A DNA stretch of 58,927 nucleotides from Candidatus Sabulitectum sp. (GCA_021107435.1 JAIOSV010000017.1:1-58927), one strand, 5' to 3'; shown: positions 25,888 to 34,830, numbered from the stretch's first letter. A program made the numbers and translations. Notes: a model not told the origin generated them from the sequence alone.

Positions 25888-26259
25888 AGTTCACTCCCTG
25901 TGCTAAACGAAAAATGCTGTTTAAATTGTCACCATACCGCGAAATCATTATTCAGATTCCGCATGTTTTCTGGAAATGTCTTTCCCCTTATGCCTTAATT
26001 TCTCTACACAAACTGATGATACATCTGCAGCTCTACCCGGTCAATTCACGGATTACTGATAACTGATATAAACCTCGTTGCAGGATATACCTTCCTCCTG
26101 GAGCAGGATCAGCTCCAACCTCAATCTCAGGAAGCCAGTTTAACCTGAGATGGAAGTTCTGAAAGAAAATCATATTCGATGGTTACATTTGCGATCAGCA
26201 GCTTCCTGACATTGCTCATTATGGTGCAAGTTATTATGTACAGGAGGTTTGAACCATCG
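25888..26259. other. Intergenic region with gene debris
   Basis: No intact gene. A minus-strand 46-codon frame at 26033-26173 has coding-like composition (PEIEVGADPAPGGRY, ending RELTG) but no known match and may be a fragment. The right part, 26151-26243, is the degenerate copy of the toxin-antitoxin promoter region described separately; immediately beyond it the group II intron remnant begins. Confidence 0.5.
26151..26243. repeat. 93-bp direct repeat, copy 1
   Basis: Aligns without gaps to 28658-28750 with about 12-14 mismatches (around 85% identity). In copy 2 this segment is the promoter and operator of the toxin-antitoxin operon; here the -35 has become CTGACA and the segment leads into the intron remnant instead of an antitoxin gene. 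Confidence 0.85.
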
Positions 26260-26575
26260 ATTCAAGGACACTACAACTACTACGGGATTATTGGCAACTC
26301 ACAGGCGATAGACCGCTTTTACTTCTGGTCACTTCGATGTACATTCAAGTGGCTGAATAGACGAGATGGTCAGCGAAAGAGTTATGATAAGGAACACTTC
26401 AAGGTTAAAGCATGCAGGAATTGCTCGTCCTTGAATCAAGCAGAAGAGATTCTGTAAAGTGTTTGCACAAATTGCTGCTCTTGTACGGAAGCGAGTATAA
26501 CCGAGGAACCGGATGCGGGAAAACTGCACATCCGGGACTGTGCGGGGGGTGCTTTGGGTAACCAGCATTCCTACC
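26260..26575 (+). mobile_element. 3' remnant of a group II intron (maturase C-terminus plus domains V/VI)
   Basis: From 26260 the translation IQGHYNYYGIIGNSQAI ... FKWLNRRDGQRKSY is the maturase (X) domain end of a group II intron-encoded protein. After codon 26401 the frame must shift by one base to give the normal ending KHAGIARP and stop at 26432-26434, so it is also frameshifted. Downstream, 26507-26535 forms a domain-V-like hairpin (CCGGATG / CATCCGG arms around CGGGAAAACTGCA) followed by GTGCTTTGGGTAACCAGCAT, a domain-VI-like hairpin with bulged A. The reverse transcriptase and the 5' ribozyme domains are missing, so it cannot move or splice by itself. Confidence 0.82.
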
Positions 26576-26611
26576 GCGAATTGCTCATTGCGGCAATCCT
26601 AGGAGGAATGT

Positions 26612-28567
26612 ATGAAGGCAATACATGGAATCAGAATCATCGTATTGATGTGCATGGCAGGTACAGCTTTCGCTGATGCCGGCTTTGGGTGGGCATTTAC
26701 AGATGGAAGAGGTGCGATGCCCATGGAAACGGATCAGATCACGATGGAAGCGGAGAGTGTATCCATTGTTCCGGATACCCTCGCTCCATCCCCGTATTCT
26801 GCCGATATGAACGTCACCTGCGTATTCTATCTCAGAAATCTGACCGACCAGCCTCTTGATGTTTCCGTTTTCTTCCCGTTCGAATCCTTATACGATGACA
26901 ACCCTCGCCTGCGGTTCTCAATCGGAGACATGGGCTATCTAAGAAACGAAATGACCTATGATGCTGCAATAGAGATGATGGAGAGTGAGGAAGGAAGCAG
27001 CATCCCGGCTGATTCCCTTGTGCCGGAGTGGCTTCAGTTCAGGGCTTTCACAGCCGAAGAAGAGTTCGATGTCTATTATCGAAAGGGAGTTGTGAACAAA
27101 GACATGAGACTTGTTTTCTGGCCACTCATGGCCTGCTGGAACATGCACTTCGATCCCGGTGAAAGAATAAGACTCATGAACACGTACAATACCGGATGGG
27201 ATTATGAAGAATACTACGAATGGATCTCTTCATTCACCTATATAACCCTCTCCGGAGCCACGTGGGCAGGTAGTATTGGAGACGCGGTCATTTCTCTTAC
27301 CGTACCGGAGTACTACTCCGCGAATGATACCTGCTACTGCTACTGGTTCTGGGGAGGTTCTCCCACTATTGAAGGCAATACCCTGACCTGGCATTACACC
27401 GACTGGGAACCTGAAGAAGACATCACCTTCACTGCATATGGTTGCCTCGCCCGCATTAACACAATTCGCTATATTTTTCATAGTATGCGTGAAGCGCTTA
27501 TTGAAAGCTGGAAGCCGGAAGAGCTCTACCCCAGGACACTGGAGATCTTCACAGAATCCGGAGACATACTATCTGCCGAAACCATCTCTGCCTATCTTGA
27601 AAGGTGGGCATACATCATGTGCGGAATGATAGAGCCGGATTCCCACAGGTACTTTGACAGGTTTTTCGTTTCTGATGAACCGGTTTCCAATCAGCTGATC
27701 CTGGACACCATTGTTGAACTAAAGCAGCATCTTGCAGACTGCAGGAATACCATGGAATCCGCCGGGATTGATTTTCTTCTCCCCATGGTTATTCTTCGGA
27801 AAAACTGGTTCGACGTGAACATGGAAATGTACTGCCGTTATCCAAGACAGCAGATAGCGTATCTCATTCTTCTTGAAAACATCAGTGACGCAGTCAATGG
27901 AGAGCCTGTTATCGATCCTGCCGTAAAATCCCTCTTCTGGCTCGCGGGATGGTTCCTGCCGGATGAAGTTTCTCCAATGCGGAACCGGTTTACTGAAGAC
28001 TATGTTAATAATTACAGGGACTATACAAGAAGCATCGTTTCAAGAGCAGAGGTACGTGAATTCTGGAGAGATGGAGGCGGGTGCGAAATTCCGCTTGTTC
28101 GGAGTACATGCGTCAGTGACATGTTTTCCCCTCCTCAGGCTCTATCCATTGAAGCATCTTCTGAATACTCCGGGCAGCATGACGACAATTACCGGTGTGC
28201 GAATCTCATCGACTACAATCATGAAACATCCTGGCTGGAAGGCTCTGGCGGATACGGTTACGGCGAGTCCGTTACTGTCACTATCAGAGATGGGATGAGT
28301 GTTCAGGGCTTCTGGGTGGTCAATGGCTGTCTTGAATTCACTGACACCCGGGATGAATACTCAAGAGTCAGGAAGCTGTTTGTATGTCTTAATGACAAAC
28401 CGCTGATGGTTGCTCAATTGTTTGATGTGACCGCAATTCAGACTGTCAGCTTTCCCCTGACACTGAATCTGAGGGAGAAGGACAGACTGAGTTTCGAGAT
28501 TGTCGAGGTGTATCCTGGTTCGGTTTACCGGAATGCGGGCCTTTCCGAACTCTTCCTCAAACTATAA
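26612..28567 (+). CDS. Large secreted protein with C-terminal discoidin-like carbohydrate-binding domain
   Basis: 651 residues with a signal peptide cleaved after AFA (about 22). The N-terminal 270 residues form beta-strands with the YLRNLTDQPLDVSVFFPFES stretch, resembling proteins that describe extracellular beta-sandwiches (DUF4424-like, weak). The middle is helical with many Trp/Tyr. The last 150 (ASSEYSGQ ... NLIDYNHETSWLEGSGGYG ... FWVVNGC) match the NADase-type glycan-binding/F5-F8-like fold. There is no T9SS domain, so export by another route is likely. AGGAGG stands 9 bases before the ATG, right after the intron remnant. Confidence 0.78.
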   Translation: MKAIHGIRIIVLMCMAGTAFADAGFGWAFTDGRGAMPMETDQITMEAESVSIVPDTLAPSPYSADMNVTCVFYLRNLTDQPLDVSVFFPFESLYDDNPRLRFSIGDMGYLRNEMTYDAAIEMMESEEGSSIPADSLVPEWLQFRAFTAEEEFDVYYRKGVVNKDMRLVFWPLMACWNMHFDPGERIRLMNTYNTGWDYEEYYEWISSFTYITLSGATWAGSIGDAVISLTVPEYYSANDTCYCYWFWGGSPTIEGNTLTWHYTDWEPEEDITFTAYGCLARINTIRYIFHSMREALIESWKPEELYPRTLEIFTESGDILSAETISAYLERWAYIMCGMIEPDSHRYFDRFFVSDEPVSNQLILDTIVELKQHLADCRNTMESAGIDFLLPMVILRKNWFDVNMEMYCRYPRQQIAYLILLENISDAVNGEPVIDPAVKSLFWLAGWFLPDEVSPMRNRFTEDYVNNYRDYTRSIVSRAEVREFWRDGGGCEIPLVRSTCVSDMFSPPQALSIEASSEYSGQHDDNYRCANLIDYNHETSWLEGSGGYGYGESVTVTIRDGMSVQGFWVVNGCLEFTDTRDEYSRVRKLFVCLNDKPLMVAQLFDVTAIQTVSFPLTLNLREKDRLSFEIVEVYPGSVYRNAGLSELFLKL

Positions 28568-28657
28568 AAGCAATTGTGACCATAACTCATCCTTCACCTG
28601 CCGTTGAGTTTCGAGGGGACTGTCCGGAACCGGAACTCGGTAGCGATGAACTCCTCG

Positions 28658-28750
28658 TGGAAATTCTGAAAGATAATCATATTCGATGATTCCATCTGCG
28701 ATCAGCAGCTTCTTGACATTGCCCGCCATGGTGCACATTATTATGTACAG
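28658..28750. repeat. 93-bp direct repeat, copy 2
   Basis: Partner of 26151-26243. This copy contains the working-looking promoter and palindrome of the antitoxin gene. On the minus strand it also lies in a longer open frame ending at 28562 (LLIADGIIEYDYLSEFPRG), but the two copies differ at many amino-acid-changing positions, so a conserved antisense gene is unlikely. Confidence 0.85.
28713..28749 (+). promoter_or_regulatory. Promoter and palindromic operator of the toxin-antitoxin operon
   Basis: A perfect -35 TTGACA (28713-28718), 17-base spacer, -10 CATTAT (28736-28741). An 18-bp imperfect palindrome TGCACATTATTATGTACA (28732-28749; 7 of 9 base pairs) covers the -10, and GGAGGT follows at 28754. 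This is the expected arrangement for autorepression by a Phd-type antitoxin; binding itself is inferred. Confidence 0.65.
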
Positions 28751-28763
28751 ATTGGAGGTCATT

Positions 28764-28997
28764 ATGAAAATGGTTTCATTCACTGACTTCAGAAAAAACG
28801 CTTCAAGCTTCATCACTGAAGTTGAACACGGCGAAACGATTGTTCTTCTAAGACAGGGAAAACCGGTTGCGGAAGTAATACCATATTCGGGCAGACCCAA
28901 GACGCTGCCTGCATGGAAAAAACCGGGAATCCACCTGCAGATCAGTGGCAGTGACCTGTCCGCGGCAGTGCTGGAGGAAAGAGAAGAGTACCTGTGA
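28764..28997 (+). CDS. Phd/YefM-family antitoxin
   Basis: 77 residues: VSFTDFRKNASSFITEVEHGETIVLLRQGKPVAEV is the Phd/YefM DNA-binding fold, and the C-terminal tail (residues 45-77) is the toxin-wrapping part. ATG 28764 is chosen over the longer frame because GGAGGT is five bases upstream. The stop overlaps the toxin GTG by 4 bases (GTGA), the usual coupled antitoxin-toxin order. Confidence 0.92.
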   Translation: MKMVSFTDFRKNASSFITEVEHGETIVLLRQGKPVAEVIPYSGRPKTLPAWKKPGIHLQISGSDLSAAVLEEREEYL

Positions 28998-29416
28998 AAC
29001 TCGCAGTTGATTCTTCTGTATTTGCCAAAAGATACATCCGGGAGCCAGGAAGTGATCTGCTTGACGATTTTCTTCAGAATGCTTCTCAACTGGGGCTCTG
29101 CATTATTCTGGTTCCGGAAATTGTTTCCGCTTTGAACAGAAGAGTTCGAGAAGGCTTCTTAACTGAAGAAGCTTACAGAAAAGCACGAAAACAACTGCTC
29201 GCTGATGTGCATGATGCTTCTGTTCTTCAGATCACACCTTCAGTTGTTGCACAATCAATCAGACTCCTGGAGAACAACACGTTGCGGAGCATGGACGTAC
29301 TCTATGTAGCCTGTGCCCTGGAGTGGAGAGCGGATTTGTTTATTACCTCAGACAAAAGACAGTTGAAAGCTGCAGCAGATTCAGGACTCAAGAGCGAATT
29401 CATAAGTCCGATTTGA
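28994..29416 (+). CDS. PIN-domain toxin (VapC type)
   Basis: 140 residues. PIN-domain acidic residues are in place: Asp6 in AVDSSVFAKRY, Glu in VPEIVSALNR, Asp in LRSMDVLYVACALEW and Asp in LFITSDKRQ. VapC-type PIN proteins are Mg-dependent ribonucleases, often cutting tRNA or rRNA, held in check by the antitoxin encoded just upstream. The start is GTG coupled to the antitoxin stop. A short hairpin (ACCGAT/ATCGGT near 29421-29434) follows. Confidence 0.93.
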   Translation: MKLAVDSSVFAKRYIREPGSDLLDDFLQNASQLGLCIILVPEIVSALNRRVREGFLTEEAYRKARKQLLADVHDASVLQITPSVVAQSIRLLENNTLRSMDVLYVACALEWRADLFITSDKRQLKAAADSGLKSEFISPI

Positions 29417-29455
29417 AGACCGATTGATCGGTGTCATTTTAAAACAGGAGATTTC

Positions 29456-30526
29456 ATGAAAATAACATTTCCGTTTTCCGCTGTTGTCGGCCAGGATGAA
29501 GCCAAACTTGCACTGATTCTTTCAGCGATTGATCCGGGAATGGGCGGTGTTCTGCTCACCGGTCAGAAAGGCACCGGTAAATCAACCCTTGTACGGGCAA
29601 TGCCTGAGATTCTTCCTGCTGTTGAGGTTTGCGATTGCAGTTACCACTGCCTGCCCGGCGGAGTCCTCCTCTGCCCCGGGTGCAGTGAAAAGCAGAGTGA
29701 TACTGTTGTGTTGAAACCCGCCCTTGTAAATGTTCCCCTGGGGGCAGATGAGAACAGGCTGCTTGGAACACTGAAGATGGATGCCCTTTTACGGGAGGGC
29801 AGGGTGGAGTTCGAACCTGGATTGCTTGCCCTCGCCAATAATCAGGTACTTTACATTGATGAGGTGAATCTCCTGCCGGACAACATTGCTGACAACATTC
29901 TTGACTGCGCCGCGTCAGGAATTAACTCGGTGGAGAAGGACAATGTATCCATAACCCATCCCGCGAAATTTATTCTGCTGGGCACCATGAATCCCGAGGA
30001 AGGCAGATTGAGACCTCAGATTCTTGACCGTTTCGCCATGAGTGTACCGATTGAAACTATTGATGACCCTGAAAAACGGATAGAAATAGTAAAAAGGGTA
30101 CTGGCTTTCGCCGAGAGTCCTGTTGAGTTCAACAAAGTATTCACAAAGCAGGATGAAAAACTTCAAAAGAGTATAAACAAGGCCAGGAGTAAGCTGTCAG
30201 ATGTTGATCTTCCAATCGGAATGCTTGGCACAGTTGCCTCTGCTATGGCCGAGATGGGACTTGACGGACAGAGAGCAGATATTGTCACACTCCGTGCTGC
30301 AAGAGCTCTTGCGGCCTTCAACAGAGAAAATACAGTAACATTCAATTGCCTGAAAAAGGTGGCCCCGCTTTGTGTAAGTCACCGGACTCGCGAGGGTGGT
30401 CTTAAAAGCGCTCCTGATAAAGATGAGATACTGAAAACACTGCATAGCAGCTATTCAACACACGGCAAGAGCAAATCCGCAGGAAAACCCTGGAACTGGC
30501 GTGAAGCACTGCGGCAGAACAGTTGA
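29456..30526 (+). CDS. Magnesium-chelatase-like subunit I (AAA+ ATPase)
   Basis: 356 residues. Walker A GQKGTGKST at 36-44, Walker B YIDEVNLL near 140, sensor GTMNPEEG and arginine finger in LRPQILDRFAMSV are all intact. A cysteine-rich insert (Cys59, 61, 65, 73, 76) matches that of BchI/ChlI proteins. In chlorophyll or cobalamin synthesis such a subunit forms a hexameric motor with subunit D acting on a large catalytic subunit (ChlH/CobN). Its stop overlaps the next gene's start by 4 bases. No H/N subunit or tetrapyrrole gene is nearby, so the client is unknown. Confidence 0.88.
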   Translation: MKITFPFSAVVGQDEAKLALILSAIDPGMGGVLLTGQKGTGKSTLVRAMPEILPAVEVCDCSYHCLPGGVLLCPGCSEKQSDTVVLKPALVNVPLGADENRLLGTLKMDALLREGRVEFEPGLLALANNQVLYIDEVNLLPDNIADNILDCAASGINSVEKDNVSITHPAKFILLGTMNPEEGRLRPQILDRFAMSVPIETIDDPEKRIEIVKRVLAFAESPVEFNKVFTKQDEKLQKSINKARSKLSDVDLPIGMLGTVASAMAEMGLDGQRADIVTLRAARALAAFNRENTVTFNCLKKVAPLCVSHRTREGGLKSAPDKDEILKTLHSSYSTHGKSKSAGKPWNWREALRQNS

Positions 30527-32415
30527 TCCCACTTCATCAGACTCAAGCTGCCCTGGCCGCGGCTCTGCTGGTTGTAGACAGACGCACTGGCGGAGTACTT
30601 CTCAAAGGTTCTTCCGGGACCGGGAAAAGTGAACTGCTTCGGGAAACTGAGTGCTGCATCAACTCGGTAAGAGTTCCCCTGGGTGTCGATTCCAGCGCTC
30701 TCACGGGAGGCGTCGATCTAAAATCAGTTCTTCGTTCAGGACAGATTGTTAGAAAACCCGGACTGATTAACAAAATATCTGATCTCATTCTTGTAATGGA
30801 ACACCTGGATCTGTTCAAAGATGAAATTCAGGACATTGTTCTTGAATCCGACATGACCATACTGGGAACCGTTTCCGCCGCAGGCGATATCAGAGACCGA
30901 CTGCTGGACAGATTCGGACTGTGCGCCACTCTTCATACGATTACCGGTCAGGAGGAAAGACTTCGGGCGCTTGTCTCCCATTTTCGCCCGGTGGAAGCAA
31001 CTGACCTGATGACAGCTGCCGTTAGAGCCAGGAATTCCGTTGGAACTGTCAGCATCCCGGGATGGTTTCTGAAGGCGTGCGCCTTCACATGCTCAGCTCT
31101 GGAAACCAGAGGACACCGGGGAGAAGTAGCTCTTTTCAGAAGCAGTGTGGCTTTTGCCGCTCTTCTTGGAGATACGGAAGTTAACCCCCATCACTTGAAT
31201 TCTGTTGCTCCACTTGCACTGGGACACCGATCCTGCGGTGCTTCGGGAAACCATCCCGACCCGGATAATATCGCGAAATCGATAAACTACGCTGTTGATC
31301 TGGCCAGACGGGATGCGAAAAACATCACATCAAAGAGAATGCAGGAACTTACAGACAACATCATTTCCCAGGTATTCACTTCAATAAGAAACACGAAATC
31401 CAGTACGGGAAGAGATGAAACCCTTTCCTCCGGGAAAAAGAGCGGAATACTTGGGGGCCTTTCTGAAGCCATGAGGAACAGGTTTTTCCGGGAGGTGAAG
31501 AAATTCTCCTCGGATCTGGGTGCTTCGGGAACCGGCAGAGCAAAGGAATCCTCACGAATGGTTATTGACCCGGTTAACGGCCGTCCGGTTAGATCGGTTT
31601 CTACTTCTAATGCAAGGGAGATCAACCCTCTCCTGTCAGTAAAGGCTGCTGCTATGGCCGGAGAAAAGCTTCCTTTTACACCCCTGAAAAAAGAATACTG
31701 GAGAAAATGGGAAAAATCATCCAGACCAAGAGTGGTGTGCATGCTCGCAGTCGATGGAAGCAGATCATCACAGGAGTACCTTCGGGATATGGGCACCATG
31801 CTGGACGGTCTTTTCAACCGTGTGTTCGATCAGTCCTCACGGGTAGGTCTTTCTGTGATAAAAAACGGGCGTTCTGTAGTTTTGTTTCCGCCGGTAAGGA
31901 ACAGACTCCGGGTGTTCGGCAGGATAAGTGAGCTGCAGCCCCGGGGCACCAGTCCTTTAGATGAGTTGCTTGCCCTGTCGGCGGCTGAACTGAGAAGAAT
32001 CGCAAAATCAAACGCCGGGAAAACCTTCATAATTCTGATCTCGGACTGCTACCCGGAACCGGTCCCGGTAGGTGATATCTGGAACTGCGATATCTATCAA
32101 CGAGTAAGGAAACAGGCTGTACACCTTGGCAAACAGGGAATACCGGTGCTGGTCGTGGATCCGGTGCAGGCTAATCCCCTGTATGTGGAAAATTCTCCAG
32201 GCAGAAAACTTGGGAGATTCATTGCCCATGTCAGCGGAGGAAATCTTGTCGCGTTCGTCAAACCTCAGAAATACGATGTTCTGGGTGCTTTGATAGAAGA
32301 TCATTCAAAACCGAAGTTCATCATTCCCGAAGATGCAATGAATAACGGAGTTGCTTCCTTTGGATCTCCGGGCGGCTCTCTGGGATCTCTGTTCGATCAG
32401 ATGACATCATTTTAG
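30523..32415 (+). CDS. Magnesium-chelatase-like subunit D (AAA+ plus VWA domain)
   Basis: 630 residues: an AAA+ domain with intact-looking P-loop GSSGTGKS at 29-36 and sensor/arginine residues (GDIRDRLLDRFGL), a basic Ser/Gly-rich linker at about 275-350, and a C-terminal von Willebrand A domain with MIDAS DGSRSS near 411 and a downstream Thr in RGTSPLDELL. This is the ChlD/BchD organisation; ChlD P-loops are usually degenerate, this one is not. It probably forms a two-ring complex with the subunit I encoded just upstream. It ends before a strong bidirectional terminator. Confidence 0.87.
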   Translation: MIPLHQTQAALAAALLVVDRRTGGVLLKGSSGTGKSELLRETECCINSVRVPLGVDSSALTGGVDLKSVLRSGQIVRKPGLINKISDLILVMEHLDLFKDEIQDIVLESDMTILGTVSAAGDIRDRLLDRFGLCATLHTITGQEERLRALVSHFRPVEATDLMTAAVRARNSVGTVSIPGWFLKACAFTCSALETRGHRGEVALFRSSVAFAALLGDTEVNPHHLNSVAPLALGHRSCGASGNHPDPDNIAKSINYAVDLARRDAKNITSKRMQELTDNIISQVFTSIRNTKSSTGRDETLSSGKKSGILGGLSEAMRNRFFREVKKFSSDLGASGTGRAKESSRMVIDPVNGRPVRSVSTSNAREINPLLSVKAAAMAGEKLPFTPLKKEYWRKWEKSSRPRVVCMLAVDGSRSSQEYLRDMGTMLDGLFNRVFDQSSRVGLSVIKNGRSVVLFPPVRNRLRVFGRISELQPRGTSPLDELLALSAAELRRIAKSNAGKTFIILISDCYPEPVPVGDIWNCDIYQRVRKQAVHLGKQGIPVLVVDPVQANPLYVENSPGRKLGRFIAHVSGGNLVAFVKPQKYDVLGALIEDHSKPKFIIPEDAMNNGVASFGSPGGSLGSLFDQMTSF

Positions 32416-32422
32416 AAGCATT

Positions 32423-32450
32423 GAAGGGGCGGTCAATCTACCGCCCCTTC
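32423..32450. terminator. Bidirectional terminator hairpin
   Basis: Perfect 11-bp stem GAAGGGGCGGT / ACCGCCCCTTC with a 6-base loop, between the convergent chelatase-D-like gene and the gingipain-like gene. No long T-run, so its efficiency is uncertain. Confidence 0.7.
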
Positions 32451-32465
32451 ATGTTATCTGAGGAG

Positions 32466-34736
32466 TTACCTGAGAATAACAAAAGACTGAGTGCGTATTC
32501 CCTCAGGTGTGGAAAGGTTCAGGAAGTACAGACCGTTTGGTATCGGTCTACCTCCAATGCCTGTTCCATCCCATGTAACAGAGTGTACTCCTGCTTCCAT
32601 GTCACCGGTCTGAATTGCCGAAATCTTTCTTCCCGACAGGTCATAAACCTCAAGACTGATATTGCCGGCTGCGGATGTGCTGAAGCCAATGGATGCAGCA
32701 GATGTAACGGGGTTCGGATAAACATGGTTAAGGTAGAATGCCGGAAGGGCCGCTGTTCCACTCCCCTCCTCGGTTCCCACACTGTTGGCATATGTAACGG
32801 CAGGTGCCCGGTTGTGAGCGGTTGAGGTAATGGTAACTTCATTTGCCCCTGGCAGACTGGCGATTGTGAGGTTGGCCACGCCTGATGCGTCAGTGTATTC
32901 ACCATCCAGAAGTTCTTCCGTATCTGCATAGTAGACGCCCACAAGAGCGCCCTCAACAGGAACTTCGGTATCGTCAGTGACTGTGACCTGAAAAGCACCT
33001 GCTGTTACTGTGAGTGAGTGGGTATTTGTAAGAGCGGCTATAGGTGAAGTGTCTGTGAAAATGTCAGTTTCGGGACAACCGAATACATGTGCCATGTTGA
33101 CCATGTCTATTCCGCCAGAGCCGAATGAGGTATAGCAACCGGCCTTGCCATAGGTATGCGCAGCTCCAAGGTGATGGATTTCTTCAGTGAAGTACCCTCT
33201 GAAAGTGTGAATCTGGAGTGTATCCCCCGGGCCAATTGGGGTATTGGTAGAAGAACCCATAACAGTAATGGCTCCCTTGGGGTCGCCTATTGTTCCCTCT
33301 GACAGAAATCCCTCGCAGAAGCAGTAATAACCATCAAATTCACCGTTCTGGCATCCTATTGTAAATACCCAGGGCAGTTTCCTGCCGTTAGTAAGACTGG
33401 ACATATTGCTGATGCTGAAACCTGATGTGATCCAGCTGCTGATACTGCCATGGCCGATGTAGTTGATGACACTGACTCCGTCATTAATTTCCGCAGTTAC
33501 ATTTGCCAGAGTGGGAGCAGCACCGCCGAGAGCATCGCAGTAAAATGTGGATTGCAGAGCATTGGCCATAAAGAGCATATGAAGCATTAAAGACTCAGTA
33601 GCCGCGTTAAAAGGGGAAGTACAGGCCATACTGAAAGCGCTGTTGAACCAGCTGTCACCCGCAGGCTGATATGGCTCCATCTCGGCCATCATGATCTTCC
33701 AGGAAATGTAGGCAAGATCATCGGTGTCGTTGCCGGTAATTCGCCCGATGTGCATTGAGGGAAGAGGCCCGGTTCCCACCACGGCGTACTGGTTATCGGC
33801 GGCATGAGTCACGGAGCCGGAGTACTGAGGAGTCGGTACAACATAATCATCACCGATCAGCATGATATACTCAGGCGGGTTGGGCCAGCTGCCGAAAGCA
33901 TTTTCAAGCCAGGTATCTATTTCCGATACAGTGCTTCCTATTGTTGCCAAATCCCCAATCTGAACATCGTAGCCCTTCTGTTTCTTCCAGTTAATAAGCT
34001 CCTGCGCCAGTCCGATAGATTCTGTAGTCCCTATAAACACATAACTTCCATCAACCGCATCAAGATCATTCTGAAAGCCGAGAACCTGTTCGTAAAGCGG
34101 AAGGAAGCTTCGGGTGTATCCCCTTGGGATTCTGTTGAGCTCGTTCGCCCCGGGCTGGTCATTCCCTTTGATTCTTACGGTAACACTGGTAGTCATCAGA
34201 ACCTCTCCCGTGACGGGATTGATTCTTACAGGGTTGAACCTGACCCATGCAACCCTTATGTCGCGGAGAATGCTGATGTTTTCAATCTCAACAGAAGCAC
34301 CGGGAAAGAATTCTGAATTCTCATAAACAGCATTATCGATTCTGTATTCAGGAACCGGTCCGGAATAGGTTGGTCTTTCCTGCCAGGGAGCAATTCTGTA
34401 GTTGCCAAGAGGCGAGGTTTCTTCGTGGATTATCTCAAGCTCCACATCTCCATAATTCGGGATCAGAACCATTCTTCTAACCACCGGAAGGTCAGGAGAT
34501 CCAACAATGCCCAGAAAGTCACCGTCAGTAGGAATCCTGAATGCACTGGCATAACCGTATTCGGTCATGTCTGCCTCAATAATCTCGAGATCTATAAGGT
34601 TGAATTCAACGATTGAGCCACTGGCATCATTCTGAATCAATCGAGCAGCTTCAGGTTGAGCCTGATTACGGTACAACACTTCACCATTCACAGTGAAAGC
34701 CATTGCAAACAACAGCAGGAAAAGAAACAACTTCAT
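32466..34736 (-). CDS. Gingipain-family cysteine protease (peptidase C25) with T9SS C-terminal domain
   Basis: 756 residues. Signal peptide (FLFLLLFAMAFTVNG), N-terminal propeptide-like beta region to about 220, then the C25 domain: VFIGTTESIG, YIMLIGDD, the catalytic His429 in NYIGHGS and Cys462 in TIGCQNGEF. The His-Cys spacing of 33 equals that of Porphyromonas RgpB. An Ig-like domain follows (about 580-660), and the last 75 residues (LEVYDLSGRKISAI ... NGLYFLNLSTPEG) form the type A sorting domain. Expected to be a surface-attached or released protease exported by T9SS. Confidence 0.93.
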   Translation of the reverse strand: MKLFLFLLLFAMAFTVNGEVLYRNQAQPEAARLIQNDASGSIVEFNLIDLEIIEADMTEYGYASAFRIPTDGDFLGIVGSPDLPVVRRMVLIPNYGDVELEIIHEETSPLGNYRIAPWQERPTYSGPVPEYRIDNAVYENSEFFPGASVEIENISILRDIRVAWVRFNPVRINPVTGEVLMTTSVTVRIKGNDQPGANELNRIPRGYTRSFLPLYEQVLGFQNDLDAVDGSYVFIGTTESIGLAQELINWKKQKGYDVQIGDLATIGSTVSEIDTWLENAFGSWPNPPEYIMLIGDDYVVPTPQYSGSVTHAADNQYAVVGTGPLPSMHIGRITGNDTDDLAYISWKIMMAEMEPYQPAGDSWFNSAFSMACTSPFNAATESLMLHMLFMANALQSTFYCDALGGAAPTLANVTAEINDGVSVINYIGHGSISSWITSGFSISNMSSLTNGRKLPWVFTIGCQNGEFDGYYCFCEGFLSEGTIGDPKGAITVMGSSTNTPIGPGDTLQIHTFRGYFTEEIHHLGAAHTYGKAGCYTSFGSGGIDMVNMAHVFGCPETDIFTDTSPIAALTNTHSLTVTAGAFQVTVTDDTEVPVEGALVGVYYADTEELLDGEYTDASGVANLTIASLPGANEVTITSTAHNRAPAVTYANSVGTEEGSGTAALPAFYLNHVYPNPVTSAASIGFSTSAAGNISLEVYDLSGRKISAIQTGDMEAGVHSVTWDGTGIGGRPIPNGLYFLNLSTPEGIRTQSFVILR

Positions 34737-34801
34737 TATCCTGTACCCCTTTCATCTTTGCTGATCTTCTAACAAAAGTATATATATACGAACAGGCCTA
34801 T

Positions 34802-34830
34802 AGCATAAGTACTGTTTTCAACCAGGTCAA
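34802..34830 (-). promoter_or_regulatory. Sigma-70-type promoter of the gingipain-like gene
   Basis: On the minus strand TTGACC (34825-34830), exactly 17 bases, TATGCT (34802-34807), about 65 bases before the ATG. Same hexamers and spacing as at 22813-22841. Confidence 0.6.

Noticed and set aside
26179..26457. Intact 92-residue gene
   Set aside because: The first 27 codons are the duplicated promoter segment and the rest is the end of a group II intron maturase with a frameshift; it is debris.
28562..29089. 175-residue minus-strand gene antisense to the toxin-antitoxin operon
   Set aside because: It is antisense to two well-supported genes. Its end (EYDYLSEF) has a similar reading in the other repeat copy, but the copies differ mostly at amino-acid-changing positions.
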